6,801 nt of DNA, taken from positions 1 to 6,801 of the forward strand of contig JAUVKM010000119.1 in NCBI GenBank assembly GCA_030596265.1, written 5' to 3'. Each line of letters begins with the position of its first letter. The first letter of the stretch is position 1. A program made the position numbers and the translations under genes. This document shows positions 1-4,512 of the stretch, piece after piece. A model generated the notes under the pieces. That model did not search any database and had not been told where the DNA came from. It worked only from the letters and a program-made list of their open reading frames with translations. Source of the DNA: Candidatus Cloacimonadota bacterium (GTDB lineage Bacteria; Cloacimonadota; Cloacimonadia; Cloacimonadales; TCS61).

Positions 1-263
1 AGAATATCAAATTTATTATCAACTCCCCACTTAGTGATCTCTTCTACATTACTCACAAAATAATGGTCGGGACAGAGTGCGCCGGAGAGTCCTTTTTTAA
101 CAGGGATTCCAGCTTTTTTATATAAAATATCATCATCAGTATAAAGACAATCGAACTTAGCCACTGCAACTTTCAAACCTCTTTTTTTAAGAGACTCTAT
201 CGTCTTTAGAATTACTGAAGTTTTCCCTGATGAGGGAGGACCTGACACAGTTACAAGATTCAT
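1..263 (-). CDS. HypB/UreG-like P-loop GTPase, partial (3' end outside window)
   Basis: The frame opens with ATG at 263 and stays open to the window edge, giving 87 codons. A strong Shine-Dalgarno (AAGGAGA) lies about 5 nt upstream, so the start is well supported. Seen: a Walker A loop GPPSSGKT at residues 8-15 right after a beta strand (LVTVS), then KVAVAKFDC (residues 31-39), an acidic TDDD stretch (42-45), and LCPDHY (63-68). Known: this layout fits the SIMIBI/G3E GTPases (HypB, UreG, CobW relatives), which help insert metals, and UreG carries a Cys-Pro-His metal site. Inferred: C39, C64 and H67 could bind a metal. It is the last visible gene of the minus-strand operon behind the Rrf2, cupin and DUF1858 genes. 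The G2-G4 motifs and C-terminus are not visible, so the exact subfamily is open; true HypB or UreG is less likely because no hydrogenase or urease gene is nearby. Confidence 0.85.
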   Translation of the reverse strand, partial: MNLVTVSGPPSSGKTSVILKTIESLKKRGLKVAVAKFDCLYTDDDILYKKAGIPVKKGLSGALCPDHYFVSNVEEITKWGVDNKFDI

Positions 264-283
264 ATAATCTCCTTTTTCTTTAT

Positions 284-372
284 GACCTTGCGGATGATTG
301 AAAATCTCCGCAATGGTTATCAAACTATTTTCAACCATTACGAAGGTCTCGTATGCTCAACCATTCGTAAGG
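284..372. repeat. Intergenic cluster of short inverted and direct repeats
   Basis: The gap between the DUF1858 gene and the GTPase gene is filled by related units. TTGCGGA (288-294) pairs with TCCGCAA (307-313), and TTACGAA (338-344) pairs with TTCGTAA (364-370). The stretch 286-305 is an imperfect inverted copy of 327-346 (15 of 20 positions). On the minus strand a 16-base unit of the form CCTTNNNAATGGTTGA occurs at 372-357 and again at 346-331, a 26-base period. It starts 8 bases after the DUF1858 stop codon. It may be a dispersed REP-like element of this genome or a structured mRNA spacer; which cannot be decided here. Confidence 0.6.
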
Positions 373-380
373 TTTTAGAA

Positions 381-1607
381 TTATCCTATTGCTTCATTAA
401 AAAGTTTTTCGCAATGCTTGATTAATTTGCTGATATCGTTACTATAAATATAATCCCATTCTAACCACATAAACTTGTTTTGAGCAGGTATATTATTATC
501 AAGATCAGGATGAACACTTGGAAACAAACCACTATGAGAGAGGATCTTCCCCACTTCTACAGATGCAAAGAAATCAATTACAGGCTGCAATTTTTCTATT
601 TTCTCTTTTTTAGAAAGCATAAATATCGGACTTATTATTGCCCCGTCTTCCGGCCAGATTGCTGCCATCGGACCACCATCTTTTACCATTTTTGTAAAGA
701 AGTAGGGCATAATAGTCACGATTGGTTTATTATCTTTTTTGCGGTCACTTTTCACCATCTGAGATGGATGCATAGATTCCAGTAAGCTTCGACCCAGTTT
801 TTTCACACCTTCATCACCATAATGTTTATGAATATTTAGAAGAATTCCGTTAAAAAGATCAAAATCTCCGACTGGCAGAGAGACACGTTTTTCAAATTCT
901 GGTTTCAATATATCTTTCCAGCTTTTTGGAACTTCCCTTCCATACAGCTCTTTTTTATTGATCAGAAATACAGCAGGAACAACTCCAATCATGGCATAAT
1001 GATCTTTGGGATCTTTCAAATTTATCTCATCAAAAAGAGTGTTGAATTTATCTAGTTTTGTTGTATCGGCAAAAACACTTTGCCTTTTAAATTTCCCGAT
1101 CATCTCTTCATCGAAGAACATATCAAATCCGGCAGAGATAAATAGATCAGGAAGATCTTTGGCGTCGGTTACACCTTTAATGTTGTTCTCCACCCAATCC
1201 AATCCCATGGAAGCAGCTTTCAACTCGTGATTAATTATAACATCATGAGAAGCAGAATACTCTTTTACGAAATTATTGAATTGTTCTAAGAGAGGAATCC
1301 GAACCGGACAAGGCAGCAATCCTACAATATTTAAAGCTTCTGCATCATCTACTTTTGTTGTAGCAGATAGAGTAGCATCAATATTTGTGTATTTCTGTTC
1401 AATCGCTTCAATAAGTAGATTTGAAAAAATCCTAACATCGAGTTGCTTCAACATTAAAGCCATTTTAAGTGAAATTGATTTAGCAAATTTATCACGCTGT
1501 TCTGCATCATCCATTTGAGAAAATCCGTTAGATGTAAAAACCGGAATGGTTTCAGGATATTTTTCAACTATTGTAAGCAAGGTTGAATTTTCATCGAAAT
1601 ATTTCAT
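381..1607 (-). CDS. DUF1858 domain fused to a substrate-binding-protein-like domain, no signal peptide
   Basis: This 408-residue protein has two parts. Residues 1-70 resemble DUF1858 (VEKYPETIPVFTSNGF at 14-29), a small helical domain also found near ScdA/RIC-type proteins. Unlike many DUF1858 domains it lacks the CxxC-like end. After a linker, residues 92-405 look like an ABC-transporter substrate-binding protein of the iron/polyamine-type fold: LPCPVRIPLLEQF (98-110), ISAGFDMFF (157-165), WKDILKPEFEKRVSLP (230-245), GLFPSVHP (360-367). Odd: there is no signal peptide or lipobox, and the first strand of the binding domain is internal, so the protein should stay in the cytoplasm. The start is supported by AAGGGA 7 nt upstream. 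Its neighbours are a cupin gene before it and a HypB/UreG-like GTPase gene after it. Inferred: it may bind a metal complex or small anion inside the cell and work with the GTPase. The domain calls are fairly secure; the ligand is unknown. Confidence 0.85.
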   Translation of the reverse strand: MKYFDENSTLLTIVEKYPETIPVFTSNGFSQMDDAEQRDKFAKSISLKMALMLKQLDVRIFSNLLIEAIEQKYTNIDATLSATTKVDDAEALNIVGLLPCPVRIPLLEQFNNFVKEYSASHDVIINHELKAASMGLDWVENNIKGVTDAKDLPDLFISAGFDMFFDEEMIGKFKRQSVFADTTKLDKFNTLFDEINLKDPKDHYAMIGVVPAVFLINKKELYGREVPKSWKDILKPEFEKRVSLPVGDFDLFNGILLNIHKHYGDEGVKKLGRSLLESMHPSQMVKSDRKKDNKPIVTIMPYFFTKMVKDGGPMAAIWPEDGAIISPIFMLSKKEKIEKLQPVIDFFASVEVGKILSHSGLFPSVHPDLDNNIPAQNKFMWLEWDYIYSNDISKLIKHCEKLFNEAIG

Positions 1608-1629
1608 AATTATTTCCCTTAGTTGCTAC

Positions 1630-1733
1630 CTGTCTTTGCGAGTTTTCATCTTCGCGGCTTCGGTCGAAGCAATCTCAACTGTTGAAAGAACAGAAAGAAA
1701 TGATTGCCACGTCGCTGCACTCCTCGCAATGAC
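1630..1733. repeat. Dispersed palindromic element (TTGCGAG...GCAATC type) inside the operon
   Basis: The spacer between the cupin and DUF1858 genes is a palindromic block, visibly richer in G+C than its surroundings. The outer arms GTC-T-TTGCGAG (1632-1642) and CTCGCAA-T-GAC (1723-1733) pair at 10 of 11 positions. The inner arms GCAATC (1669-1674) and GATTGC (1702-1707) pair fully. A tight palindrome GCTTCG-gt-CGAAGC lies at 1657-1670. Known: intergenic repeats reading roughly TCATTGCGAGG...GCAATC recur in many unrelated bacterial genomes. One end lies a single base beyond the cupin stop codon, and the other is about 15 bases from the Shine-Dalgarno of the next gene. It contains no gene; it could shape mRNA stability between the cistrons. 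Confidence 0.75.
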
Positions 1734-1734
1734 T

Positions 1735-2073
1735 TCACACCATTATAGTCTTTGTAGTTGGTTTAGGAAGCTTCATAACCAAAACACGTACATCTTCTTC
1801 AGTGTCATTATAAATGCAATGCACGATATCTTTGGGGCTTTCAACAATATCATCTTTTGTAACGTCAATCTTCTCTTCTCCAACCAAAATCGTGGGAGTC
1901 CCTTCTAAAATATAGAAAGCAACATCTACAGGCGTAATATGTGGTTTTAAGCTCTCCCCTGCCTTTAAGTGAAGGTGCATAATCAGTGCATGGTCAGTAT
2001 CATAGAGTTTATAGGCATTAATGCCGTGTGGTGTTTCTGCAATTTCCAAGTTTTTGTAATTTCTAATTTTCAT
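1735..2073 (-). CDS. Small single-domain cupin
   Basis: A 112-residue single cupin barrel. Cupin motif 1 is HITPVDVAFYILEG (residues 45-58) and motif 2 is around SPKDIVHCIYND (79-90). In the usual motif the metal ligands are H-x-H-x4-E plus a His in motif 2. Here H45 and H85 are kept, but the second His is T47 and the Glu position is V51. The metal site is therefore reduced or uses other residues, such as D50 or H33/H35 on a neighbouring strand. From memory, cupins with KHITPVDVFFYVLEG-like motifs occur in clostridial genomes, so the changes may define a subfamily and not decay. A clear Shine-Dalgarno (AGGAGAG) precedes the ATG by about 5 nt. It lies 49 bp after the Rrf2 gene and 127 bp before the DUF1858 gene, all on one strand. 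Likely cytoplasmic; sensing, small-molecule binding or catalysis are all possible. Confidence 0.88.
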   Translation of the reverse strand: MKIRNYKNLEIAETPHGINAYKLYDTDHALIMHLHLKAGESLKPHITPVDVAFYILEGTPTILVGEEKIDVTKDDIVESPKDIVHCIYNDTEEDVRVLVMKLPKPTTKTIMV

Positions 2074-2088
2074 AGTTTCTCTCCTCTT

Positions 2089-2112
2089 GCAAATTGGTTT
2101 GCCTTAGCAAAC
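2089..2112 (-). promoter_or_regulatory. Two mutually exclusive hairpins ahead of the cupin Shine-Dalgarno
   Basis: In the spacer between the Rrf2 and cupin genes, GTTTGC (2097-2102) can pair with GCAAAC (2107-2112) around a 4-nt loop, or its TTTGC part (2098-2102) can pair with GCAAA (2089-2093) around another 4-nt loop. Both cannot form at once. The second hairpin ends three bases before the cupin Shine-Dalgarno (2079-2085). This could tune cupin translation, but such short AT-rich pairings also arise by chance. Confidence 0.3.
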
Positions 2113-2122
2113 ACTCTTTTTA

Positions 2123-2530
2123 TTATTTTTTTGAAAAATCTGATAATCTTATTTTTTTGAACGTATTATAAATATCTGTTGATATGCGATTTAGTTCATT
2201 GCCGAACATACAGGATTGGAAAACACAGTGATTCTTACCAAGAGGACAATCACCTAGTGTTATCTTGCCATCAATGATCTCATATATTTCCAGGAATGTG
2301 ATCTCGTCTGCAGGATTGTTTAATTCAAAGCCACCGGCAGGACCACGTAACGATCTCACTAAACCGGTTTTACTTAGTTTCTGAAAAACCTTAGCCAAAT
2401 GTGTCTGAGATGCATTCAATTCAACTGATAGTGTTTTCACATTCATGCGCATGGGTTGGTTTTTAGCGATCAACACCAAACCATGTAAAGCCAATGAAGC
2501 AGCTTCCGAAATATTGATCAAATTAGACAT
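2123..2530 (-). CDS. Rrf2-family transcriptional regulator with a three-cysteine motif
   Basis: This 135-residue protein is the normal length for the Rrf2 family (IscR, NsrR, RsrR, CymR relatives). A winged helix-turn-helix covers about residues 1-75: MNVKTLSVELNASQTHLAKVFQ in the 29-50 region is the recognition part, and RGPAGGFEL (62-70) is the typical wing. A dimerisation helix follows (FLEIYEIIDG, 79-88). Three cysteines C95, C102 and C107 (spacing x6, x4) sit where Fe-S-binding members hold their cluster, so a [2Fe-2S] or [4Fe-4S] sensor is likely, although this spacing differs from classical IscR (x5, x5). It is the first gene of the operon. The start is supported by GGGAG about 5-6 nt upstream. 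A perfect palindrome in its own promoter suggests autoregulation of the operon. It is probably not the housekeeping IscR, since no isc or suf genes are near. Confidence 0.93.
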   Translation of the reverse strand: MSNLINISEAASLALHGLVLIAKNQPMRMNVKTLSVELNASQTHLAKVFQKLSKTGLVRSLRGPAGGFELNNPADEITFLEIYEIIDGKITLGDCPLGKNHCVFQSCMFGNELNRISTDIYNTFKKIRLSDFSKK

Positions 2531-2547
2531 ATCAACTCCCTTTTTCT

Positions 2548-2575
2548 ATTTAGGTACCTAAATTCCGAAATAGGT
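2548..2575 (-). promoter_or_regulatory. Probable Rrf2 operator: overlapping palindromes
   Basis: ATTTAGGTACCTAAAT at 2548-2563 is a perfect 16-bp palindrome. Its ACCTA half (2556-2560) also pairs with TAGGT at 2571-2575, giving ACCTA-N10-TAGGT. Three half-sites thus alternate within 25 bp, just upstream of the Rrf2 start and downstream of its -35 box. Known: Rrf2 dimers bind dyads of about this size in their own promoters. Binding here would block transcription of the four-gene operon. Confidence 0.65.
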
Positions 2576-2581
2576 TTCTTA

Positions 2582-2587
2582 CGTCAA
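2582..2587 (-). promoter_or_regulatory. -35 box of the Rrf2 operon promoter
   Basis: TTGACG reads leftward at 2587-2582, close to the sigma-70 -35 consensus. No good -10 stands at 17 nt (AATTTA); the expected -10 region runs into the palindromic operator, so the promoter may be weak, or the -10 may diverge from consensus. The box lies between the Rrf2 gene and the divergent DUF3795 gene. Confidence 0.45.
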
Positions 2588-2623
2588 GAAAAATTATTTT
2601 TTATTCATCTTTTAAAGAATAAT

Positions 2624-2652
2624 TTGACATTAATATTCATAATTATTAAGAA
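2624..2652 (+). promoter_or_regulatory. Promoter of the DUF3795 gene, possibly near-leaderless
   Basis: TTGACA (2624-2629) is a perfect -35 box. A 17-nt spacer leads to TAAGAA (2647-2652), a moderate -10. Transcription would begin around 2658-2660, only a few bases before the ATG at 2663. No Shine-Dalgarno precedes that ATG, which agrees with a very short leader. Confidence 0.5.
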
Positions 2653-2662
2653 TTTATTTGTT

Positions 2663-2983
2663 ATGAAAGAGTTAAGTAAATGTGGTGTACGTTGTTCAAC
2701 AGATTGTAAAGCTTATAAAATTGAATGCGAGGGTTGCAACGAACTTGCAGGAAAGGTTGCCTGGGCTAAATTTTATGGTAAGATTCTTTGTCCTATTTAT
2801 GAATGTGCTGTGCAAAAAGGATTTTCTTCTTGTAAGGAATGTGGTAAAGCACCATGTGAAATTTGGACATCAACCAGAAATCCGGATTTTTCGGATGAAG
2901 AATTTAAGGCAGATATAGATTCACGATTGAAGAATTTCGAGGAACATTCTGTACTAGCATACAATGACAATCTGGTTAGATAA
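2663..2983 (+). CDS. DUF3795 cysteine-rich protein
   Basis: A 106-residue protein with ten cysteines: C7, C11, C15, C22, C25, C43, C48, C57, C60 and C65. They form CGxxC, CxxxC, CxxC, CPIYEC and CxxCGxxPC patterns, the layout of DUF3795, a small family from anaerobes presumed to bind zinc or Fe-S; its function is unknown. No signal peptide is present. The frame could extend to a TTG at 2624, but that TTG lies inside a perfect -35 box and would add a hydrophobic, family-unlike 13 residues, so I chose the ATG at 2663. It diverges from the Rrf2 operon and could share its regulatory region. It converges on the TudS-like gene 16 bp away. Its last coding stretch (2901-2945) is repeated as a relic at 4451-4495. 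The C-terminal tail after residue 75 is charged and helical. Confidence 0.88.
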   Translation: MKELSKCGVRCSTDCKAYKIECEGCNELAGKVAWAKFYGKILCPIYECAVQKGFSSCKECGKAPCEIWTSTRNPDFSDEEFKADIDSRLKNFEEHSVLAYNDNLVR

Positions 2984-2998
2984 CTATAAAAAAGTTAT
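2980..2998. terminator. Weak hairpin between convergent genes
   Basis: ATAACT (2980-2985) and AGTTAT (2993-2998) form a 6-bp AT-only-like stem around an A-rich loop. It overlaps the DUF3795 stop codon and ends 2 bases before the stop of the opposing TudS-like gene. There is no clear U-tract, so termination from this element is doubtful. Confidence 0.25.
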
Positions 2999-2999
2999 A

Positions 3000-3590
3000 T
3001 CATTGCTTCACTATTATAAGTGCCTTAATTGCATCTAATGCTTGATCTAATTTCCCAACTTTGTCAAATTCTGGTGAAGCTACGAAAGGTATATTCTCAA
3101 TCCCACGCTTTTTAAGTTCTTCTTGTAAAATTTCAGAATAAACCCCTCCCTCTATAAGATATTCAGACTCGGGGATATACCACATCATTCCACCCCATAA
3201 CATATTGGAATCCTTAGGTCGCGGGGTACGATTTAAACCACATACAGGACTGCCATCCATCATTACAAACCCAACAATTTGATAACCGCATTGGATGTAA
3301 TTTTCTGCCTGATCTACAATTGTTTCTACAATGCATTTGCAATGTCTTCTAAACATCGGATTGTTATACTGATCCTTAACTTGACCCCAGCGCATATTTC
3401 CCAGATAAGTCATTTCAGGACAAGGCATTTGAATTATTCCAATTCCTTCATCTAACAACATATTTATCAATGGAGTTATCGCTCCCGGATAGCTTGCAAT
3501 TCCACGTACTTTTGCATTCTGATTCAAACAACAATGACTAAGGAAAATAATCTTTTCACTACGATTATCTGATACTTTTGGATGTTCCAT
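3000..3590 (-). CDS. TudS-related (DUF523-like) putative desulfidase
   Basis: This 196-residue protein resembles the TudS/DUF523 group, especially the branch often named CD3072-type TudS-related desulfidase. Known: TudS removes sulfur from thiouracil using a [4Fe-4S] cluster held by three cysteines, leaving one iron free to take the sulfur. Seen: SHCCLNQNAKVRG (18-30), MPCPEMTYLG (55-64) and DGSPVCGLNRTPRP (112-125). C20 or C21, C57 and C117 match the spacing of the three ligands (about 37 and 60 apart). Extra cysteines C84, C86 and C101 are not part of that set. No signal peptide; cytoplasmic. Start: ATG at 3590 with AGGAGAT about 8 nt upstream. Its own promoter lies in the gap to the right. 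The substrate is unknown: thiolated nucleobases are one option, and sulfur release for other uses cannot be excluded. Confidence 0.85.
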   Translation of the reverse strand: MEHPKVSDNRSEKIIFLSHCCLNQNAKVRGIASYPGAITPLINMLLDEGIGIIQMPCPEMTYLGNMRWGQVKDQYNNPMFRRHCKCIVETIVDQAENYIQCGYQIVGFVMMDGSPVCGLNRTPRPKDSNMLWGGMMWYIPESEYLIEGGVYSEILQEELKKRGIENIPFVASPEFDKVGKLDQALDAIKALIIVKQ

Positions 3591-3635
3591 TTATCCATCT
3601 CCTTCATTAAATATGGTAATAGAGTATAACAATTA

Positions 3636-3655
3636 CATGATGACTTAATATCATG
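3636..3655 (-). promoter_or_regulatory. Dyad in the leader of the TudS-like gene
   Basis: CATGAT (3636-3641) and ATCATG (3650-3655) are perfect 6-bp arms around 8 bases, in the roughly 100-nt untranslated leader predicted for the TudS-like gene. It could be an operator or an mRNA hairpin. It does not resemble the TAGGTACCTA site upstream of the Rrf2 gene. Confidence 0.3.
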
Positions 3656-3694
3656 CTTTTTAAGAAACTAAATAATACTTTCAACATACTCCCA

Positions 3695-3723
3695 CTATTA
3701 TCAATACTTAAATCCTGCGTCAA
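3695..3723 (-). promoter_or_regulatory. Promoter of the TudS-like gene
   Basis: Reading leftward, TTGACG (3723-3718), a 17-nt spacer and TAATAG (3700-3695) form a sigma-70-like promoter about 100 nt ahead of the start codon. The divergent promoter at 3758-3786 has the same -10 and spacing. Confidence 0.5.
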
Positions 3724-3757
3724 GAAGGAAAAATTTTAGAGAACAGTTATAAAAAAT

Positions 3758-3786
3758 TTGACTTATATTTTCATAATATCTAATAG
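3758..3786 (+). promoter_or_regulatory. Promoter of the small secreted beta-barrel-like protein gene
   Basis: TTGACT (3758-3763), a 17-nt spacer and TAATAG (3781-3786) precede the gene starting at 3840. Together with the leftward promoter at 3723-3695 this accounts for the 249-bp gap between 3591 and 3839. Confidence 0.5.
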
Positions 3787-3839
3787 TCTCATCAACATTT
3801 TAGATGGTAATGTGAAAAAATTAAAAAGGAGCTTGTATT

Positions 3840-4415
3840 ATGAAAATAAAAATCTTCTTTATTTTTTTAACCTTGTTACTTATATTTCCTAATGTCGCAA
3901 TATTTCAAGAAAAAAAGCATGTTGCTGGAATTTCTTATGGATTTCAATATCAGATTACTGATATCTGGGTTGGAGATCCTTATAACTTGTGGATTGACCA
4001 GACTTCGGCAACAATATTTGAAGGATTTTATTACTACAAATTATCGAATCTCTTTCAAGTAGGTGCATATTGTGATTTTGAGATTGGGAAGTTTGATGTT
4101 ATTGGTTTACCGAAGCAAGAAGCAAAACGTCTTGGTATTGGAACAATCTGGCTTGGACATTATCCCGATAATTCCATTCAATTCCAATTAGGTGGTTATT
4201 TTGGTTTTAATACCGTATTTATCGATTATGAAGATATTGAAAATCGAAACGGTATAGACTACGGCATTATTGTTGGTCCTGCATTTGAATATAACAATTT
4301 CGGATTGGCGGTGCATCACCATTCAGGATTTTCCTGGTATCCAAAGGATGCTGAGCCGGATGAATTTTCTTATGCAAATACTAAAATTAAGATAAAGTTG
4401 TATTATAGCTTTTGA
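3840..4415 (+). CDS. Small secreted, probable outer-membrane beta-barrel protein
   Basis: A 191-residue protein I do not recognise by family. Residues 1-21 are a signal peptide: KIK followed by a phenylalanine/leucine-rich core (IFFIFLTLLLIF), with cleavage likely near A20 or Q23; there is no lipobox cysteine. The mature part has alternating hydrophobic and polar stretches rich in Tyr, Phe and Gly (for example FEGFYYYKLSNLFQVGAY, then IQFQLGGYFGFNTVF), and ends YYSF. A terminal Phe is the usual BAM-recognised signal of outer-membrane barrels. Its size suggests eight to ten strands. HHH occurs near residue 158 (AVHHHSGFSW), in a possible loop. A strong Shine-Dalgarno (AAGGAG, 8 nt spacing) supports the start. 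It appears to be transcribed alone and is divergent from the TudS-like gene. The DUF3795 relic follows it at once. Confidence 0.82.
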   Translation: MKIKIFFIFLTLLLIFPNVAIFQEKKHVAGISYGFQYQITDIWVGDPYNLWIDQTSATIFEGFYYYKLSNLFQVGAYCDFEIGKFDVIGLPKQEAKRLGIGTIWLGHYPDNSIQFQLGGYFGFNTVFIDYEDIENRNGIDYGIIVGPAFEYNNFGLAVHHHSGFSWYPKDAEPDEFSYANTKIKIKLYYSF

Positions 4416-4434
4416 GGTCTTTATTAATTTATAA

Positions 4435-4512
4435 ATGTGCAGAATAGAACAATTTCAAGCTAATATAGATTCACGATTGAAGAATTATGAGGAACGAATA
4501 AAGCAAATTTAA
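4435..4512 (+). pseudogene. Relic of the 3' end of a DUF3795 gene
   Basis: Bases 4451-4495 match 2901-2945 of the intact DUF3795 gene at 39 of 45 positions, with a 24-base identical core. Read in frame, the relic gives FQANIDSRLKNYEE against FKADIDSRLKNFEE in the gene, so the two match as protein too. The short frame from ATG 4435 encodes only 25 residues and ends at TAA 4510-4512. None of the cysteine-rich part remains. It lies between two convergent envelope genes, and its stop overlaps the stop codon of the DUF3943 gene on the other strand. It looks like the tail of a lost paralogue; a functional 25-residue peptide is unlikely. Confidence 0.75.

Noticed and set aside
284..372. CRISPR array
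   Set aside because: The repeated units are imperfect, only two or three in number, inverted, and without regular unique spacers; no cas genes are present.
2097..2122. Rho-independent terminator on the plus strand (hairpin 2097-2112 followed by a T-rich run)
   Set aside because: No plus-strand gene ends upstream of it; on the minus strand, where the genes are read, no T-run follows the stem.
480..2160. Plus-strand open frames opposite the operon genes (480-785, 1006-1230, 1276-1518, 1546-1908, 1969-2160)
   Set aside because: They are antisense to well-supported genes, show no recognisable domain, and lack a convincing ribosome binding site; one runs through the palindromic repeat.
2682..2918. 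Second plus-strand frame overlapping the DUF3795 gene
   Set aside because: It is out of frame with a clear cysteine-patterned protein and has no family features.
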